A model generated the notes under the pieces. That model worked only from the letters and a program-made list of their open reading frames with translations, was not told where the DNA came from and searched no databases. This document shows, piece after piece, positions 54,829 through 64,000 of a stretch of 64,000 bases of DNA. The DNA lies in contig JAAFGX010000005.1 of assembly GCA_010365115.1 (NCBI GenBank), positions 1-64,000 on the forward strand. The letters are read 5' to 3'. This DNA is from Paludibacter sp. (GTDB taxonomy: Bacteria > Bacteroidota > Bacteroidia > Bacteroidales > Paludibacteraceae). The position numbers were made by a program, and so were the translations under genes. Positions within the stretch are counted from its first letter, which is position 1, and each line of letters opens with the position of its first letter.

Positions 54829-55914
54829 ATGGCTGAAAAAACACTTTTAGAAAAATTAGAAGGATTACAACATAAGTTCGAAGAGATTTCGACCTTGATA
54901 ACGGACCCTGCGGTGATCGGAGACATGAAGCGTTACGTGAAACTCAACAAAGAGTATCGCGAACTGGAACGAATCATGGAAGCTCAACAGGAATATCGCA
55001 CTGCATTGTCACATTTATTGGAATCTAAAGAGCTGATGAACACAGAATCTGATCCAGAAATGCGCGAAATGGCGAAAGCTGAAATTGACGAAATTGAACC
55101 TAAAATTCCTATAATGGAAGAAAACATCAAGTTGTTGTTGATTCCAGTCGATCCTGAAGATAATAAAAATGCTATTGTCGAAATTCGTGGTGGAACCGGT
55201 GGTGATGAAGCTGCTATTTTCGCTGGAGACCTTTTCAGAATGTATGTAAAATACTGTGAAACAAAAGGTTGGAAAGTGGAAATTACAAACATTAGCGATG
55301 GAACTTCAGGTGGTTATAAAGAAGTGATTTTTACTGTTTCGGGTGAAAATGTGTATGGAACACTGAAATATGAATCGGGAGTACACCGCGTGCAACGTGT
55401 ACCGCAAACTGAAACTCAGGGACGTGTTCATACATCGGCTGCAACGGTGGCAGTACTCCCGGAAATGGAAGAATTTGATTATGAACTGAAAGAATCGGAT
55501 GTTCGTGTAGATACTTTCTGTTCATCAGGTGCCGGCGGACAGTCGGTAAATACAACTTACTCGGCCATTCGGTTGGTGCATATTCCCACAGGTACAACTG
55601 TGCAGTGTCAGGACGAAAAATCGCAACACAAAAACAAAGCAAAAGCTATGAATGAACTTCGCTCCCGTTTATATGCCATCGAACATCAAAAATACCTGGA
55701 CGAAATTGGTTCTAAACGTAAAACTATGGTTTCAACCGGTGACCGTTCGGCAAAAATACGTACTTATAACTATCCACAAGGACGTATCACCGATCATCGC
55801 ATTAACTTCACCATTTACAACCTTTCTGCTTTTATGGGAGGCGATGTACAGGGTGTGATCGATCAGTTGATTGTAGCTGAAAATGCTGAACGATTGAAAG
55901 AAAGCGAATTATAA
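54829..55914 (+). CDS. prfA: Peptide chain release factor 1
   Basis: Releases peptides at UAA and UAG. At 361 residues it has normal length. The GGQ motif is in CSSGAGGQSVNTTYSA and the codon-recognition part (PxT-type) is in HRVQRVPQTETQGRVH. The N-terminal helical domain and C-terminal RITDHRINFTIYNL are complete. It is just upstream of pyrF; the pair of GC-rich palindromes fills the gap. Confidence 0.96.
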   Translation: MAEKTLLEKLEGLQHKFEEISTLITDPAVIGDMKRYVKLNKEYRELERIMEAQQEYRTALSHLLESKELMNTESDPEMREMAKAEIDEIEPKIPIMEENIKLLLIPVDPEDNKNAIVEIRGGTGGDEAAIFAGDLFRMYVKYCETKGWKVEITNISDGTSGGYKEVIFTVSGENVYGTLKYESGVHRVQRVPQTETQGRVHTSAATVAVLPEMEEFDYELKESDVRVDTFCSSGAGGQSVNTTYSAIRLVHIPTGTTVQCQDEKSQHKNKAKAMNELRSRLYAIEHQKYLDEIGSKRKTMVSTGDRSAKIRTYNYPQGRITDHRINFTIYNLSAFMGGDVQGVIDQLIVAENAERLKESEL

Positions 55915-55917
55915 CAA

Positions 55918-56017
55918 CCCCCTAAATCCCCCAAGGGGGACTTTCGGAGTTTTCTATAAAAAAATTATACTAACAATAACATACTAATCAATAAATCCCC
56001 AGGGGGATTTAGGGGGC
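55918..56017. repeat. 100-bp inverted pair of GC-rich palindromes (prfA/pyrF gap)
   Basis: 55918 reads CCCCCTAAATCCCCC-AA-GGGGG and the complement of the right end (55993-56017) reads GCCCCCTAAATCCCCC-T-GGGG. The outer 15 bases are identical and each arm holds a hairpin. The middle, about 45 bases, is AT-rich with no ORF. It starts three bases after the prfA stop and ends seven bases before the pyrF ATG. Confidence 0.75.
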
Positions 56018-56024
56018 TAATAAG

Positions 56025-56861
56025 ATGACCAAACAAGAATTATTTGAAAACATACAACGCAAGAAATCATTTCTTTGCGTGGGATTGGACACTGATGTGA
56101 ATAAAATTCCCGAACATTTGTTCGACGAATCGGAAGATCCAATTTTCGAGTTCAACAAAGCAATTATCGATGCAACAGCTGATCTTTGCGTAGCTTACAA
56201 ACCCAATTTGGCATTTTACGAAAGTCTTGGATTGGAGGGTTGGGAAGTATTGGAACGCACAGTTGACTATATCCGCGAAAATTATCCCGATCAATTTATT
56301 ATTGCCGATGCAAAACGTGGCGATATTGGAAATACATCGGCCATGTATGCCCGTACATTCTTTGGCAATATGGAATTCGATTCGGTAACCGTTGCTCCAT
56401 ATATGGGCGAAGATTCTGTAACTCCATTCCTCACTTACGAAGGAAAATGGGTGACATTACTGGCTTTAACTTCAAACAAAGGTGCTGACGATTTTCAGTT
56501 TATGAAAGATGAAGAAACTGGAGAAAAATTATTTGAAAAAGTACTAAAGACCTCATTAAAGTGGGGATCGGATGAAAATATGATGTATGTGGTTGGTGCC
56601 ACAAAAGCAGAAATGCTAACCGACGTACGAGCAATTGTTCCTGAACATTTCTTATTAGTTCCCGGAGTTGGAGCGCAAGGCGGAAGTTTGGCAGAAGTTG
56701 CCAAATATGGTTTAAATAACACATGTGGATTATTAGTAAACTCTTCGCGCCAGATAATTTATGCTTCTTCTGAAAATGATTATGCAAAAGCTGCGCGAAT
56801 AGAAGCCGAAAAAGTACAAATAGAAATGGAATTTCTCCTTAAACAAGCTGAGTTAATTTAA
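56025..56861 (+). CDS. pyrF: Orotidine-5'-phosphate decarboxylase
   Basis: Last step of UMP synthesis. At 278 residues it is the longer (type 2) form. The catalytic motif is [27 protein letters not shown] is near the start and VPGVGAQGG near the phosphate site. It follows prfA in the same direction, and the two are separated only by the palindromic pair. It ends before a 22-bp perfect hairpin. Confidence 0.95.
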   Translation: MTKQELFENIQRKKSFLCVGLDTDVNKIPEHLFDESEDPIFEFNKAIIDATADLCVAYKPNLAFYESLGLEGWEVLERTVDYIRENYPDQFIIADAKRGDIGNTSAMYARTFFGNMEFDSVTVAPYMGEDSVTPFLTYEGKWVTLLALTSNKGADDFQFMKDEETGEKLFEKVLKTSLKWGSDENMMYVVGATKAEMLTDVRAIVPEHFLLVPGVGAQGGSLAEVAKYGLNNTCGLLVNSSRQIIYASSENDYAKAARIEAEKVQIEMEFLLKQAELI

Positions 56862-56880
56862 TTTTTAGATACATATATTA

Positions 56881-56928
56881 AACAAAAGAAAAGCTCTTAA
56901 TCATCTGATTAAGAGCTTTTCTTTTGTT
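56881..56928. terminator. Bidirectional terminator between pyrF and the TPR gene
   Basis: A perfect 22-bp stem with an ATCT loop, symmetric with A/T runs on both sides, between two convergent genes. Confidence 0.9.
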
Positions 56929-56941
56929 ATACGGTTTTTAA

Positions 56942-58162
56942 TTACATTGCATCAATTTCTGTCTTAATAGCTTCGAATTCTTTATCCATTTTCAATCGAT
57001 AGTACAATGTTTTTAATGTTTTTTTGTACTCAATTTCAGTAGGTTTAAGTTCGGCTGCTTTCTTGAAGTAAGGTACTGACTCTTTAAAAACATTTTCTGC
57101 TTTTAATTGTGCAGCATTATACAGTTTGATATCTTTAATGTTATTGGCATCTTCAAGCATTTTCACTGCTTTATTATAATACAAACGACCTTTTCCTGCA
57201 TAAGCATCTGCCATTGTTGGATCAACTTCAATAGCTTTATCAAACGAAGCAAGTGCATCATCAATTTTTCCTAACGATTCATCCAAATTTCCTTTTACAT
57301 AGCGGTATTGTGCCATATTAGGCTCACGCTCAATTGCTGTATTCAAATAAATTAAGGCTTCAGGAATTTTTGAAGAATAAATAAAATAGTTAATTAAATT
57401 CTGCAAAAACCAAGCTTCAGATGGGAATTTTTCAAATCCTTCTTTCAATGTTTTTACAAAGTTTACTGTATCTTTCTTACCTACATACTCTTCATATAAT
57501 AGTTGATATACAGCCAAAGTTTCATATTTTTTATCTTTCAGATTTTCATATAAACTTATAGCTTTATCATGCATTTTAGCGTTTGTTGAAGCTATTGCTG
57601 TATAATACATGATCATATTATACGTAGAGTCCATCGGAATTTCATTTTCCATCATCGGTAATTTAGGAATTTCAAGAAAAACTTCAAATGCTTTTACCGC
57701 TTCCTCATATTTTTTCTTTTCGAACAAATAAGCACCGTAAGCAATTAAATTTTGCTGTGTGGTATAATATTCCTTGATTTTAGTCTTGATGTCTTTATTG
57801 TATCTAGGTTTTACTCTGCCTTTAGCATCTGGCAACTGATCAAGTTTGTAAGCTTCTAAAAAATAATTATAAGATTCAATGATCGCTTGTCCTTTTACAT
57901 CGGCATCAAAAGGCTGATTCAAAATTGCCTTCCCATACAATACATCATTTTCTTTGTTACCAATTAAACCGCCGACATACCAGGTGTAAGCTTCTTTATT
58001 TGTTGTTGAATCCTGTAACGCTAATTTAATAGCTTCACGAGCACCTGCAAAATCTGGATTTTCCATTAAAGCTTTATTCTTTGCTTTCGAAACGTTAGCT
58101 TTTTGAGCAAAAGAAAAAGTAAAGCTCGCTACTAAAAATAGTGATAAAATAATTTTTTTCAT
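56942..58162 (-). CDS. TPR-repeat exported protein
   Basis: About 406 residues. A signal peptide (KKIILSLFLVASFTFSFAQ) leads to a periplasmic helical protein. Several TPR units are visible: AREAIKLALQDSTTNKEAYT, then KYEEAVKAFEVFLE, HDKAISLYENLKD, IPEALIYLNTAIEREPNMAQ, and KIDDALASFDKAIEVDPTMADAYAGKG. It should be a protein-interaction scaffold. ATG 58162 is chosen because it begins the signal peptide; 58210 would add 16 residues with no signal features. It lies downstream of gyrA on the same strand. Confidence 0.82.
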   Translation of the reverse strand: MKKIILSLFLVASFTFSFAQKANVSKAKNKALMENPDFAGAREAIKLALQDSTTNKEAYTWYVGGLIGNKENDVLYGKAILNQPFDADVKGQAIIESYNYFLEAYKLDQLPDAKGRVKPRYNKDIKTKIKEYYTTQQNLIAYGAYLFEKKKYEEAVKAFEVFLEIPKLPMMENEIPMDSTYNMIMYYTAIASTNAKMHDKAISLYENLKDKKYETLAVYQLLYEEYVGKKDTVNFVKTLKEGFEKFPSEAWFLQNLINYFIYSSKIPEALIYLNTAIEREPNMAQYRYVKGNLDESLGKIDDALASFDKAIEVDPTMADAYAGKGRLYYNKAVKMLEDANNIKDIKLYNAAQLKAENVFKESVPYFKKAAELKPTEIEYKKTLKTLYYRLKMDKEFEAIKTEIDAM

Positions 58163-58234
58163 GACGAGTATTTTTAAAATTTTAGTTTTTAATGAGTGAA
58201 CTGATTTCATATAATCAGTTCACTCAAATGATAA

Positions 58235-60850
58235 TTAATTTTCTGTATTTTCTGTTTCAGTAACTATATCTTCAGACGGGTTTTCGACAATCTGATCTTC
58301 GTCCATTGATATTTCTTCCAACGCTTCTTCTGATACTTCCTCTACAACTTCAGAAAGAACTTTACAAACCGAAGCTATCTCATCGTTGCGTTTTTCAAGG
58401 TTTATAAGACGAACTCCCTGAGTTGCACGCCCCATAATTCTAAAATTAGCTACTTTTATACGAATGGTGATTCCAGATTTATTGATAATCATCAAGTCAT
58501 TATCATCAGTAACACTTTTGATAGTAACCAACTTACCTGTTTTTTCGGTGATGTTTATTGTTTTAACACCTTTACCACCACGGTTTGTAACACGATACAC
58601 CGGAATTGTCTCACCTTTTTCATCCAAAAGCAATTTGCCCTCTTCATCAACTTCGTCAAGCAAAGTACGTTTACCATAACCTAACTGTGAAACAACCATG
58701 ATGTTTTTGTTGTCTTCCTTGTTTACACAAATCATGCCAACCACTTCATCCTGTCCATCATCATCAAGTGTCATACCACGTACACCTGTTGCTGTACGGC
58801 CCATTTTACGTACCTTAGATTCATTGAAACGAATAGCGCGACCATTACGGTTGGCCATCAATACTTCAGAATTGCCATCGGTTAAACGAACTTGTATTAC
58901 CTGGTCATCTTCACGAATAGTAATCGCATTTACACCATTCTGACGAGGACGTGAATAGGCTTCGAGAGAAGTTTTCTTGATAACACCATTTTTAGTTCCG
59001 AAAACCAGATAATGCGATTTTGTATATTCCGGATCGTTCAATCCTTTTACACGAATAAAGGCATTTACTTTATCGGAACCATCAATGTTGAGCATGTTTT
59101 GAATAGCACGACCTTTGGAATTTTTACTTCCTTCAGGAATATCGTATACTTTCAACCAATAGCATTTACCCTTTTGTGTAAAGAACAACATGGTATTGTG
59201 CATTGATGCCGGATAAATATATTCAATAAAGTCAGCATCGCGCGAATCGCTTCCTTTTGAACCAACGCCACCACGTCCCTGAGCTCTAAACTCGGTCAAA
59301 GCCGTACGTTTAATATAACCAAGATGCGAAATGGTAATAATCATTTCATCATCTGCATAAAAATCTTCAGGATTGAATTCTTCAGAAGAATAAACAATTT
59401 GGGTACGACGGGCATCACCATATTTAGCTCTCACTTCCATCAATTCATCTTTGATGATTTGCATACGCAATTCTACTTTTTCTAGAATTTCTTTTAATCC
59501 TGCAATCAAGTTCAAGACTTCTTCATATTCTGCACGAAGTTTATCTTGTTCCAGTCCGGTAAGTTGACGCAAACGCATTTCTACAATAGCGCGCGATTGA
59601 ATATCGGACAGACCAAAGCGTTCCATTAAGCGTTTACGAGCTTCTTCCGGAGTTTTAGAATCACGAATAATTTGAATTGCTTCGTCCAAATTATCCAAAA
59701 TAATCATAAATCCTTCCAATAAATGAGCGCGTTTTTCAGCCTCACCTAATTCGAATTTAGTACGACGAATAACCACATCATGACGATGTTCAACGAAATA
59801 ATGAATCAAATCTTTCACGTTCAACATACGTGGGCGACCATGAACCAATGCAATGTTATTTACACTGAATGAAGTCTGTAGCGATGTATATTTGAACAAT
59901 TTATTTAATACAACACTTGAGTTGGCATCACGTTTTATATCAATAACGATACGCATACCTTCGCGGTCGGATTCGTCGTTAATATGTGAAATACCTTCTA
60001 CTTTTTTATCTTCAACCAAAGCAACAACTGCTTTGATTAATTCCACTTTATTTACCTGATAAGGAATTTCATTGACAATGATTTTTTCACGTCCCTGTGC
60101 ATCAGTTTCAATTTCTACTTTCGATCGAACCACAATGCGTCCACGACCAGTTTCAAATGCTTCTTTTACACCGGCATAACCGTAAATAATACCACCGGTA
60201 GGAAAATCGGGAGCTTTAATATACTTCAGAATTTCTGAAATTTCAATATTATTATCGTCGATATAAGCAATAGTGGCATCAACTACTTCTGTCAAGTTAT
60301 GCGGCGCCATATTGGTAGCCATACCAACGGCAATACCTGACGAACCATTAACCAATAAGTTTGGGATACGACTTGGCAAAACAGTTGGTTCTTTTAACGT
60401 ATCATCAAAGTTCAATTGAAAATCAACTGTATCTTTGTTGATGTCAATCAACATATCTTCTGATAATTTACGCAAACGAGCTTCGGTATAACGCATTGCA
60501 GCAGGGCTGTCACCGTCAATTGAACCAAAGTTACCCTGACCATCCACCAATGGATAACGCATCGACCAGTGTTGAGCCATACGAACCAGCGTACCATAAA
60601 TGGAAGAGTCACCATGCGGGTGATACTTACCCATTACTTCCCCAACGATTCTGGCAGATTTTTTATACGGTTTATCCGAATTGTTTCCCAATTCATTCAT
60701 CCCAAATAATACCCTGCGGTGTACGGGTTTAAAACCATCGCGCACATCGGGCAACGCACGCGAAACAATCACCGACATTGAATAATCGATGTACGAAGAC
60801 TTCATTTCTTCGTCAATGTTTACCTTAATAATTCTGTCTTGATCTATCAT
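58235..60850 (-). CDS. gyrA: DNA gyrase subunit A
   Basis: Type II topoisomerase that introduces negative supercoils, working with GyrB (not in this window). The protein has 871 residues. N-terminal breakage-reunion domain with catalytic Tyr121 in MRYTEARL. The quinolone pocket ([15 protein letters not shown]) has Ser82 (E. coli Ser83), and Gly86 at E. coli Asp87. The C-terminal six-bladed beta-pinwheel contains the GyrA box [10 protein letters not shown]. The tail from about 835 is acidic (many E). Gyrase, rather than ParC, is supported by the box. Confidence 0.95.
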   Translation of the reverse strand: MIDQDRIIKVNIDEEMKSSYIDYSMSVIVSRALPDVRDGFKPVHRRVLFGMNELGNNSDKPYKKSARIVGEVMGKYHPHGDSSIYGTLVRMAQHWSMRYPLVDGQGNFGSIDGDSPAAMRYTEARLRKLSEDMLIDINKDTVDFQLNFDDTLKEPTVLPSRIPNLLVNGSSGIAVGMATNMAPHNLTEVVDATIAYIDDNNIEISEILKYIKAPDFPTGGIIYGYAGVKEAFETGRGRIVVRSKVEIETDAQGREKIIVNEIPYQVNKVELIKAVVALVEDKKVEGISHINDESDREGMRIVIDIKRDANSSVVLNKLFKYTSLQTSFSVNNIALVHGRPRMLNVKDLIHYFVEHRHDVVIRRTKFELGEAEKRAHLLEGFMIILDNLDEAIQIIRDSKTPEEARKRLMERFGLSDIQSRAIVEMRLRQLTGLEQDKLRAEYEEVLNLIAGLKEILEKVELRMQIIKDELMEVRAKYGDARRTQIVYSSEEFNPEDFYADDEMIITISHLGYIKRTALTEFRAQGRGGVGSKGSDSRDADFIEYIYPASMHNTMLFFTQKGKCYWLKVYDIPEGSKNSKGRAIQNMLNIDGSDKVNAFIRVKGLNDPEYTKSHYLVFGTKNGVIKKTSLEAYSRPRQNGVNAITIREDDQVIQVRLTDGNSEVLMANRNGRAIRFNESKVRKMGRTATGVRGMTLDDDGQDEVVGMICVNKEDNKNIMVVSQLGYGKRTLLDEVDEEGKLLLDEKGETIPVYRVTNRGGKGVKTINITEKTGKLVTIKSVTDDNDLMIINKSGITIRIKVANFRIMGRATQGVRLINLEKRNDEIASVCKVLSEVVEEVSEEALEEISMDEDQIVENPSEDIVTETENTEN

Positions 60851-61088
60851 CTACTTTTTAATTTTATTTCTATCTAAAAAATCGCACTAAAGTACTGCTT
60901 TTTCTTGGATTAGACAAGGAAAAAAACAAAAAATTATGAATTGTAAATATCGTTAAATTAAGGTATGTTTATATTTTAAATAATATCGGAATTATGAAAT
61001 TATATATAAGTTCAATTTGCTGATTTAATGAGAATTAAATAGAAATTGACAACGATCAATTTCTTATCTATTTTTTTAAAAGTCTTTA

Positions 61089-61556
61089 TTAAACTTGTTT
61101 TCCATTAGTAAGTTTACAATTTTTACAATATTTCTCACAAAATAATCCAAACACGTTGTCAAGTGAATATTTTCCGGGACCCAGAATAGCCAAAACAACA
61201 TATAACGATAAATAAAGACTGGAAAGTTCTACCTTAGAGAAAGGATTACCTGCATGAATTACAAAAGCAGCTACTATCATTCCAATAATCAACGGAATAG
61301 TAGCTACACGGGTAAATAAGCCTATAATTAGCAGTAGCGAGCAACCAAATTCAGCGAAAATGATTAAAACCAGAGAAGCTGAAGAGCCAACCCCAATCGG
61401 ATCGGGGAAGCCTGCACTCATTAATTGAAAATTTTCTATTTTATGCCAACCATGCGTGAGCATGAAAAAGCCTAAAGTCAAGCGAAATAACAATAAACCT
61501 ATATTGTGGAGTATATTTTCATCCAACCAACCACACCATTTACAATTCTTTTTCAT
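61089..61556 (-). CDS. DoxX family membrane protein
   Basis: A 155-residue inner-membrane protein with four hydrophobic helices: one around residues 15-35 (LLLFRLTLGFFMLTHGWHKI), two in the centre and one near 120. Both ends are cysteine-rich (CKWCGW at the start; FCEKYCKNCKL at the end), which is unusual for DoxX and suggests metal or disulfide binding. Family roles include respiration and redox stress; here the role is unknown. It is alone between gyrA and ispE on the minus strand. Confidence 0.75.
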   Translation of the reverse strand: MKKNCKWCGWLDENILHNIGLLLFRLTLGFFMLTHGWHKIENFQLMSAGFPDPIGVGSSASLVLIIFAEFGCSLLLIIGLFTRVATIPLIIGMIVAAFVIHAGNPFSKVELSSLYLSLYVVLAILGPGKYSLDNVFGLFCEKYCKNCKLTNGKQV

Positions 61557-61655
61557 TTTAAAATTGTTTAAATAATTTACTTTTAAACAAGATTAAATAA
61601 ATGATTGTTCAGATTACAAAAAATTGAATGGAAAAATAGAAAAGAAATTTTATAG

Positions 61656-62474
61656 TCAATCAAGAAATCCTCCTGCAACAAAACTCTCTTCAAACAAATC
61701 ATTTTTCTCGGGCATTTCATTAAAAATCCCATATACCGAAGAACCTGAACCGGACATGGATGCATACATCGCTCCCATTTCGTATAAATCGTTTTTAATT
61801 TTTTCAATGGCGGGATATTTAGCAAAAACGGATTTTTCGAAATCATTTTTAATAGCTGTCTTCCATTCAGAAATTGGATTTGTAATTAATTCTGACAACG
61901 AAAATTCTGGCTTTTGTGGAACAACAAGAGAATATGCTTCGGGAGTAGAAACATGAATATCGGGTTTTACCAACAAAAGAAACTTTCCTTTCAACGATAA
62001 CTGAATGGGTGTGAACACATTGCCTATTCCGGTTGCGAATACAGGTCTATTCTTAATGAAAACAGGGCAATCGGCTCCAAGTTTGACCGCTAATTTTTCG
62101 AGTCGGCTTGGCGTTATTTTTAATTTAAACAGTTCATTAAGAGTCTTTAGCATAAATGCAGCATCAGACGATCCACCACCTAAACCTGCCCCAAAAGGAA
62201 TTTGCTTAATAAGTGTAATGTCAACAGCAGGAAACTGATATCCTGAACGCAATAAATGATATGCTTTTATTATTAAATTATTTTCAGGATCACCTTCAAG
62301 AACAATCCCTGAAGAAGAAAAACTATAATCAGAACATGATTCGGAAACCTCTACTTCAAGCACATCGGTTAAACCAATTGGATAAAAAATGGTTTCGATA
62401 TTATGATAACCATCGGGACGTTTTTCAACAACATTTAGTCCAAGATTTATTTTAGCATTTGGAAAAACAATCAT
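61656..62474 (-). CDS. ispE: 4-diphosphocytidyl-2-C-methyl-D-erythritol kinase
   Basis: GHMP kinase of the MEP isoprenoid pathway. The protein has 272 residues. The N-terminal [21 protein letters not shown] is the substrate site. The ATP loop is [17 protein letters not shown]; the third motif is [12 protein letters not shown]. It is essential for making IPP and DMAPP. A -7 box lies upstream at 62497-62504; the gene is divergent from dnaB. Confidence 0.95.
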   Translation of the reverse strand: MIVFPNAKINLGLNVVEKRPDGYHNIETIFYPIGLTDVLEVEVSESCSDYSFSSSGIVLEGDPENNLIIKAYHLLRSGYQFPAVDITLIKQIPFGAGLGGGSSDAAFMLKTLNELFKLKITPSRLEKLAVKLGADCPVFIKNRPVFATGIGNVFTPIQLSLKGKFLLLVKPDIHVSTPEAYSLVVPQKPEFSLSELITNPISEWKTAIKNDFEKSVFAKYPAIEKIKNDLYEMGAMYASMSGSGSSVYGIFNEMPEKNDLFEESFVAGGFLD

Positions 62475-62496
62475 AAATACTTTTTTTTTTAGATTC

Positions 62497-62504
62497 CAAA
62501 AGTA
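62497..62504 (-). promoter_or_regulatory. Promoter -7 box of ispE
   Basis: Reads TACTTTTG on the minus strand, with TTTG about 17 bases upstream (62522-62525 complement), 23 bases before the ispE start. Confidence 0.55.
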
Positions 62505-62595
62505 ATGCTTTTTTTTGAATTCAAAAATCTTAAAATATAGTCTCGAATCAAATATTTGAACAAGTTATCAACAATTTGCTGTTTATAAATTCACC

Positions 62596-62626
62596 TTTAG
62601 TATGTCGAAATTCTTTTGTACTTTTG
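62596..62626 (+). promoter_or_regulatory. dnaB promoter
   Basis: TTTA (62596-62599), 19 bases, then TACTTTTG (62619-62626), a good fit to the Bacteroidetes promoter, 50 bases before the dnaB ATG. Confidence 0.6.
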
Positions 62627-62675
62627 AAACCCGCAATTAGAAATATCTAATTGTGAAATAACAACAATATTTTAA

Positions 62676-64000
62676 ATGGCTGAGAAACGCAATTATAACA
62701 AAAAAACTACAGGTCCCGCTCCTATTTCTGCAAACGAATTTGGCAAACTTCCACCGCAAGCTCCTGAATTGGAAGAAGCTGTATTGGGAGCAATTATGAT
62801 AGAAAAAGACGCATATTCGCTTATTTCTGAAATTCTAAAACCAGAATGTTTCTACAAAGTGGCACATCAAAAGATATTTGAAGCTATCATGTTGCTGGCA
62901 ATGCATCAGGAACCCGTGGATATGCATACCGTTACCGAACAATTGCGAAAAAGCGGTACTATCGACGATGTGGGTGGACCTTATTATATCACTTTATTAA
63001 CTGCAAAAGTTTCTTCGGCAGCCCATTTGGAATATCATGCCCGGATTATTGTTCAAAAATTCCTGGCGCGGGAATTAATACGAATTTCAACAGAAATTCA
63101 GACCAAAGCTTTCGATGACAAATCTGATGTGGACGATTTAATGCAGGAAGCTGAAGGTTTGCTTTTTGAGGTTTCACAACGTAACCTTAAAAAAGACGTT
63201 ACTCAAATCAATCCGATAATTGACGAAGCCATTCAACGTATGCAAATAGCTGCTAATAAGCAAGGTGCAAGTGGTGTGGCGACCGGTTTTCATAGTTTGG
63301 ACAAGATTACTTCGGGCTGGCAAAAATCCGATTTGATTATTATTGCAGCTCGTCCCGCCATGGGAAAAACAGCTTTTGTGCTTTCGATGGCGAAAAATAT
63401 GGGAGTAGATTACAATCAACCAGTTGCTATTTTCTCGCTAGAGATGTCCAACGTTCAGTTGGTGAATCGTTTAATAATGAATGTTTGCGAGTTGGAAGGT
63501 GAAAAAGTAAAAAACGGTCAGTTAAACGCCGAAGAATGGAACAAACTGGATAAAGATATTAAGGAATTAATTGATGCGCCAATCTATGTGGATGACACAC
63601 CAAGTTTGTCGGTTTTTGAGCTAAGAAGTAAAGCGCGTCGTTTGGTGAAAGAACACAAGGTTCAATGTTTAATTATTGACTACCTTCAATTGATGAATGC
63701 AAGCGGTATGAGTTTTGGAAGCCGCGAACAAGAAGTAAGTATCATTTCCCGCTCATTAAAAGGATTAGCGAAAGAACTCGACATTCCGATTATTGCACTA
63801 TCACAATTGAATCGTGGCGTGGAAGGTCGCTCGGGGTTAGAAGGAAAACGTCCACAACTTTCAGATTTACGTGAATCGGGAGCTATTGAGCAGGATGCGG
63901 ATATGGTTTGCTTCATTCACCGACCCGAATATTATCATCTGACAGAAGATGCACAGGGCAATTCATTGCTTGGAATTGCCGAAATTATTATTGCAAAACA
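62676..64000 (+). CDS. dnaB: Replicative DNA helicase, 5' part (runs off the window)
   Basis: ATG 62676 opens MAEKRNYNKK. The 441 codons visible include the N-terminal helical domain (PPQAPELEEAVLGAIMIEKDA, near residue 30) and the RecA-like ATPase: Walker A ARPAMGKTAFV near 231, the core IFSLEMS, Walker B CLIIDYLQLM and the arginine segment ESGAIEQDADM. DnaB unwinds DNA at the replication fork. No intein interrupts the visible part. The open frame continues past base 64000, so the 3' end is missing. Confidence 0.95.
   Translation, partial: MAEKRNYNKKTTGPAPISANEFGKLPPQAPELEEAVLGAIMIEKDAYSLISEILKPECFYKVAHQKIFEAIMLLAMHQEPVDMHTVTEQLRKSGTIDDVGGPYYITLLTAKVSSAAHLEYHARIIVQKFLARELIRISTEIQTKAFDDKSDVDDLMQEAEGLLFEVSQRNLKKDVTQINPIIDEAIQRMQIAANKQGASGVATGFHSLDKITSGWQKSDLIIIAARPAMGKTAFVLSMAKNMGVDYNQPVAIFSLEMSNVQLVNRLIMNVCELEGEKVKNGQLNAEEWNKLDKDIKELIDAPIYVDDTPSLSVFELRSKARRLVKEHKVQCLIIDYLQLMNASGMSFGSREQEVSIISRSLKGLAKELDIPIIALSQLNRGVEGRSGLEGKRPQLSDLRESGAIEQDADMVCFIHRPEYYHLTEDAQGNSLLGIAEIIIAK

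Noticed and set aside
62676..64000. Intein in DnaB
   Set aside because: DnaB is a common intein host, but the visible helicase motifs are continuous at normal spacing.

Overview
The window is about 64 kb of AT-rich chromosome that reads as Bacteroidetes, most likely order Bacteroidales. Several things point there. murF and alr are fused into one gene. Promoters follow the TTTG / TAnnTTTG pattern. There is a DUF5606 protein, a bactofilin, DapL-type lysine synthesis and an Hcp/Fnr-type regulator pair. Short palindromic and AT-rich intergenic repeats are abundant. The genus cannot be fixed from sequence reading alone. Almost everything is core metabolism or cell envelope; there is no phage, no CRISPR array, no rRNA, and I saw no tRNA.

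Layout. 1-5.9 kb: truncated K+ channel, universal stress protein, murF-alr, secreted phosphoesterase/PQQ-propeller protein. 6.1-11.8 kb: a MITE-like repeat, a purine/xanthine permease, and a biotin-dependent acyl-CoA carboxylase operon (carboxyltransferase, biotin carboxylase, biotin carrier). 12-16 kb: small secreted protein, a DNA-alkylation-repair gene broken by an in-frame stop, CapA, and pyrK-pyrD. 16.4-17.8 kb: an XRE regulator whose promoter carries a palindrome, next to a 0.9-kb gene desert rich in repeated TACATTTG motifs. 17.8-24.5 kb: zinc-ribbon protein, Nif3, DUF5606, hisA, then rocD with two guanidine-modifying hydrolases. 24.7-27.4 kb: ABC ATPase, acyltransferase, outer-membrane protein remnant. 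27.5-31.7 kb: nitrosative-stress cluster (hcp, ferredoxin, cupin, divergent Crp/Fnr regulator) sharing one palindromic operator. 31.8-39 kb: cupin, PurF-like, glmS, dapL, YhdH-type reductase, bactofilin. 39-43.5 kb: a surface-polysaccharide module (FemAB-like, GT4, flippase, GT2). 43.4-47.8 kb: AgcS, thioesterase, Bcp, methyltransferase, hydrolase. 48-56.9 kb: purL, plsC, two tandem paralogous secreted proteins, prfA, pyrF. 56.9-64 kb: TPR protein, gyrA, DoxX, ispE, and the start of dnaB, which runs off the window.

The most unusual object is inside purL. A 431-bp segment (49633-50063) with near-identical 27-bp inverted ends encodes, in frame, a DUF559/Vsr-like endonuclease domain with its catalytic residues visible. 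PurL is therefore translated as a 1372-residue protein carrying a nuclease in the linker between its two synthetase halves. The same GC-rich ends occur elsewhere in the window without the nuclease. They form two inverted pairs of about 100 bp, each filling the gap between two co-directional genes (cupin/ferredoxin and prfA/pyrF). Single copies or relics sit directly at the 3' ends of other genes and even supply the C-terminal codons of the DUF5606 gene. I read this as a family of small palindromic mobile elements with a possible nuclease-encoding long form that tolerates coding sequence. That reading is an inference and needs comparative testing.
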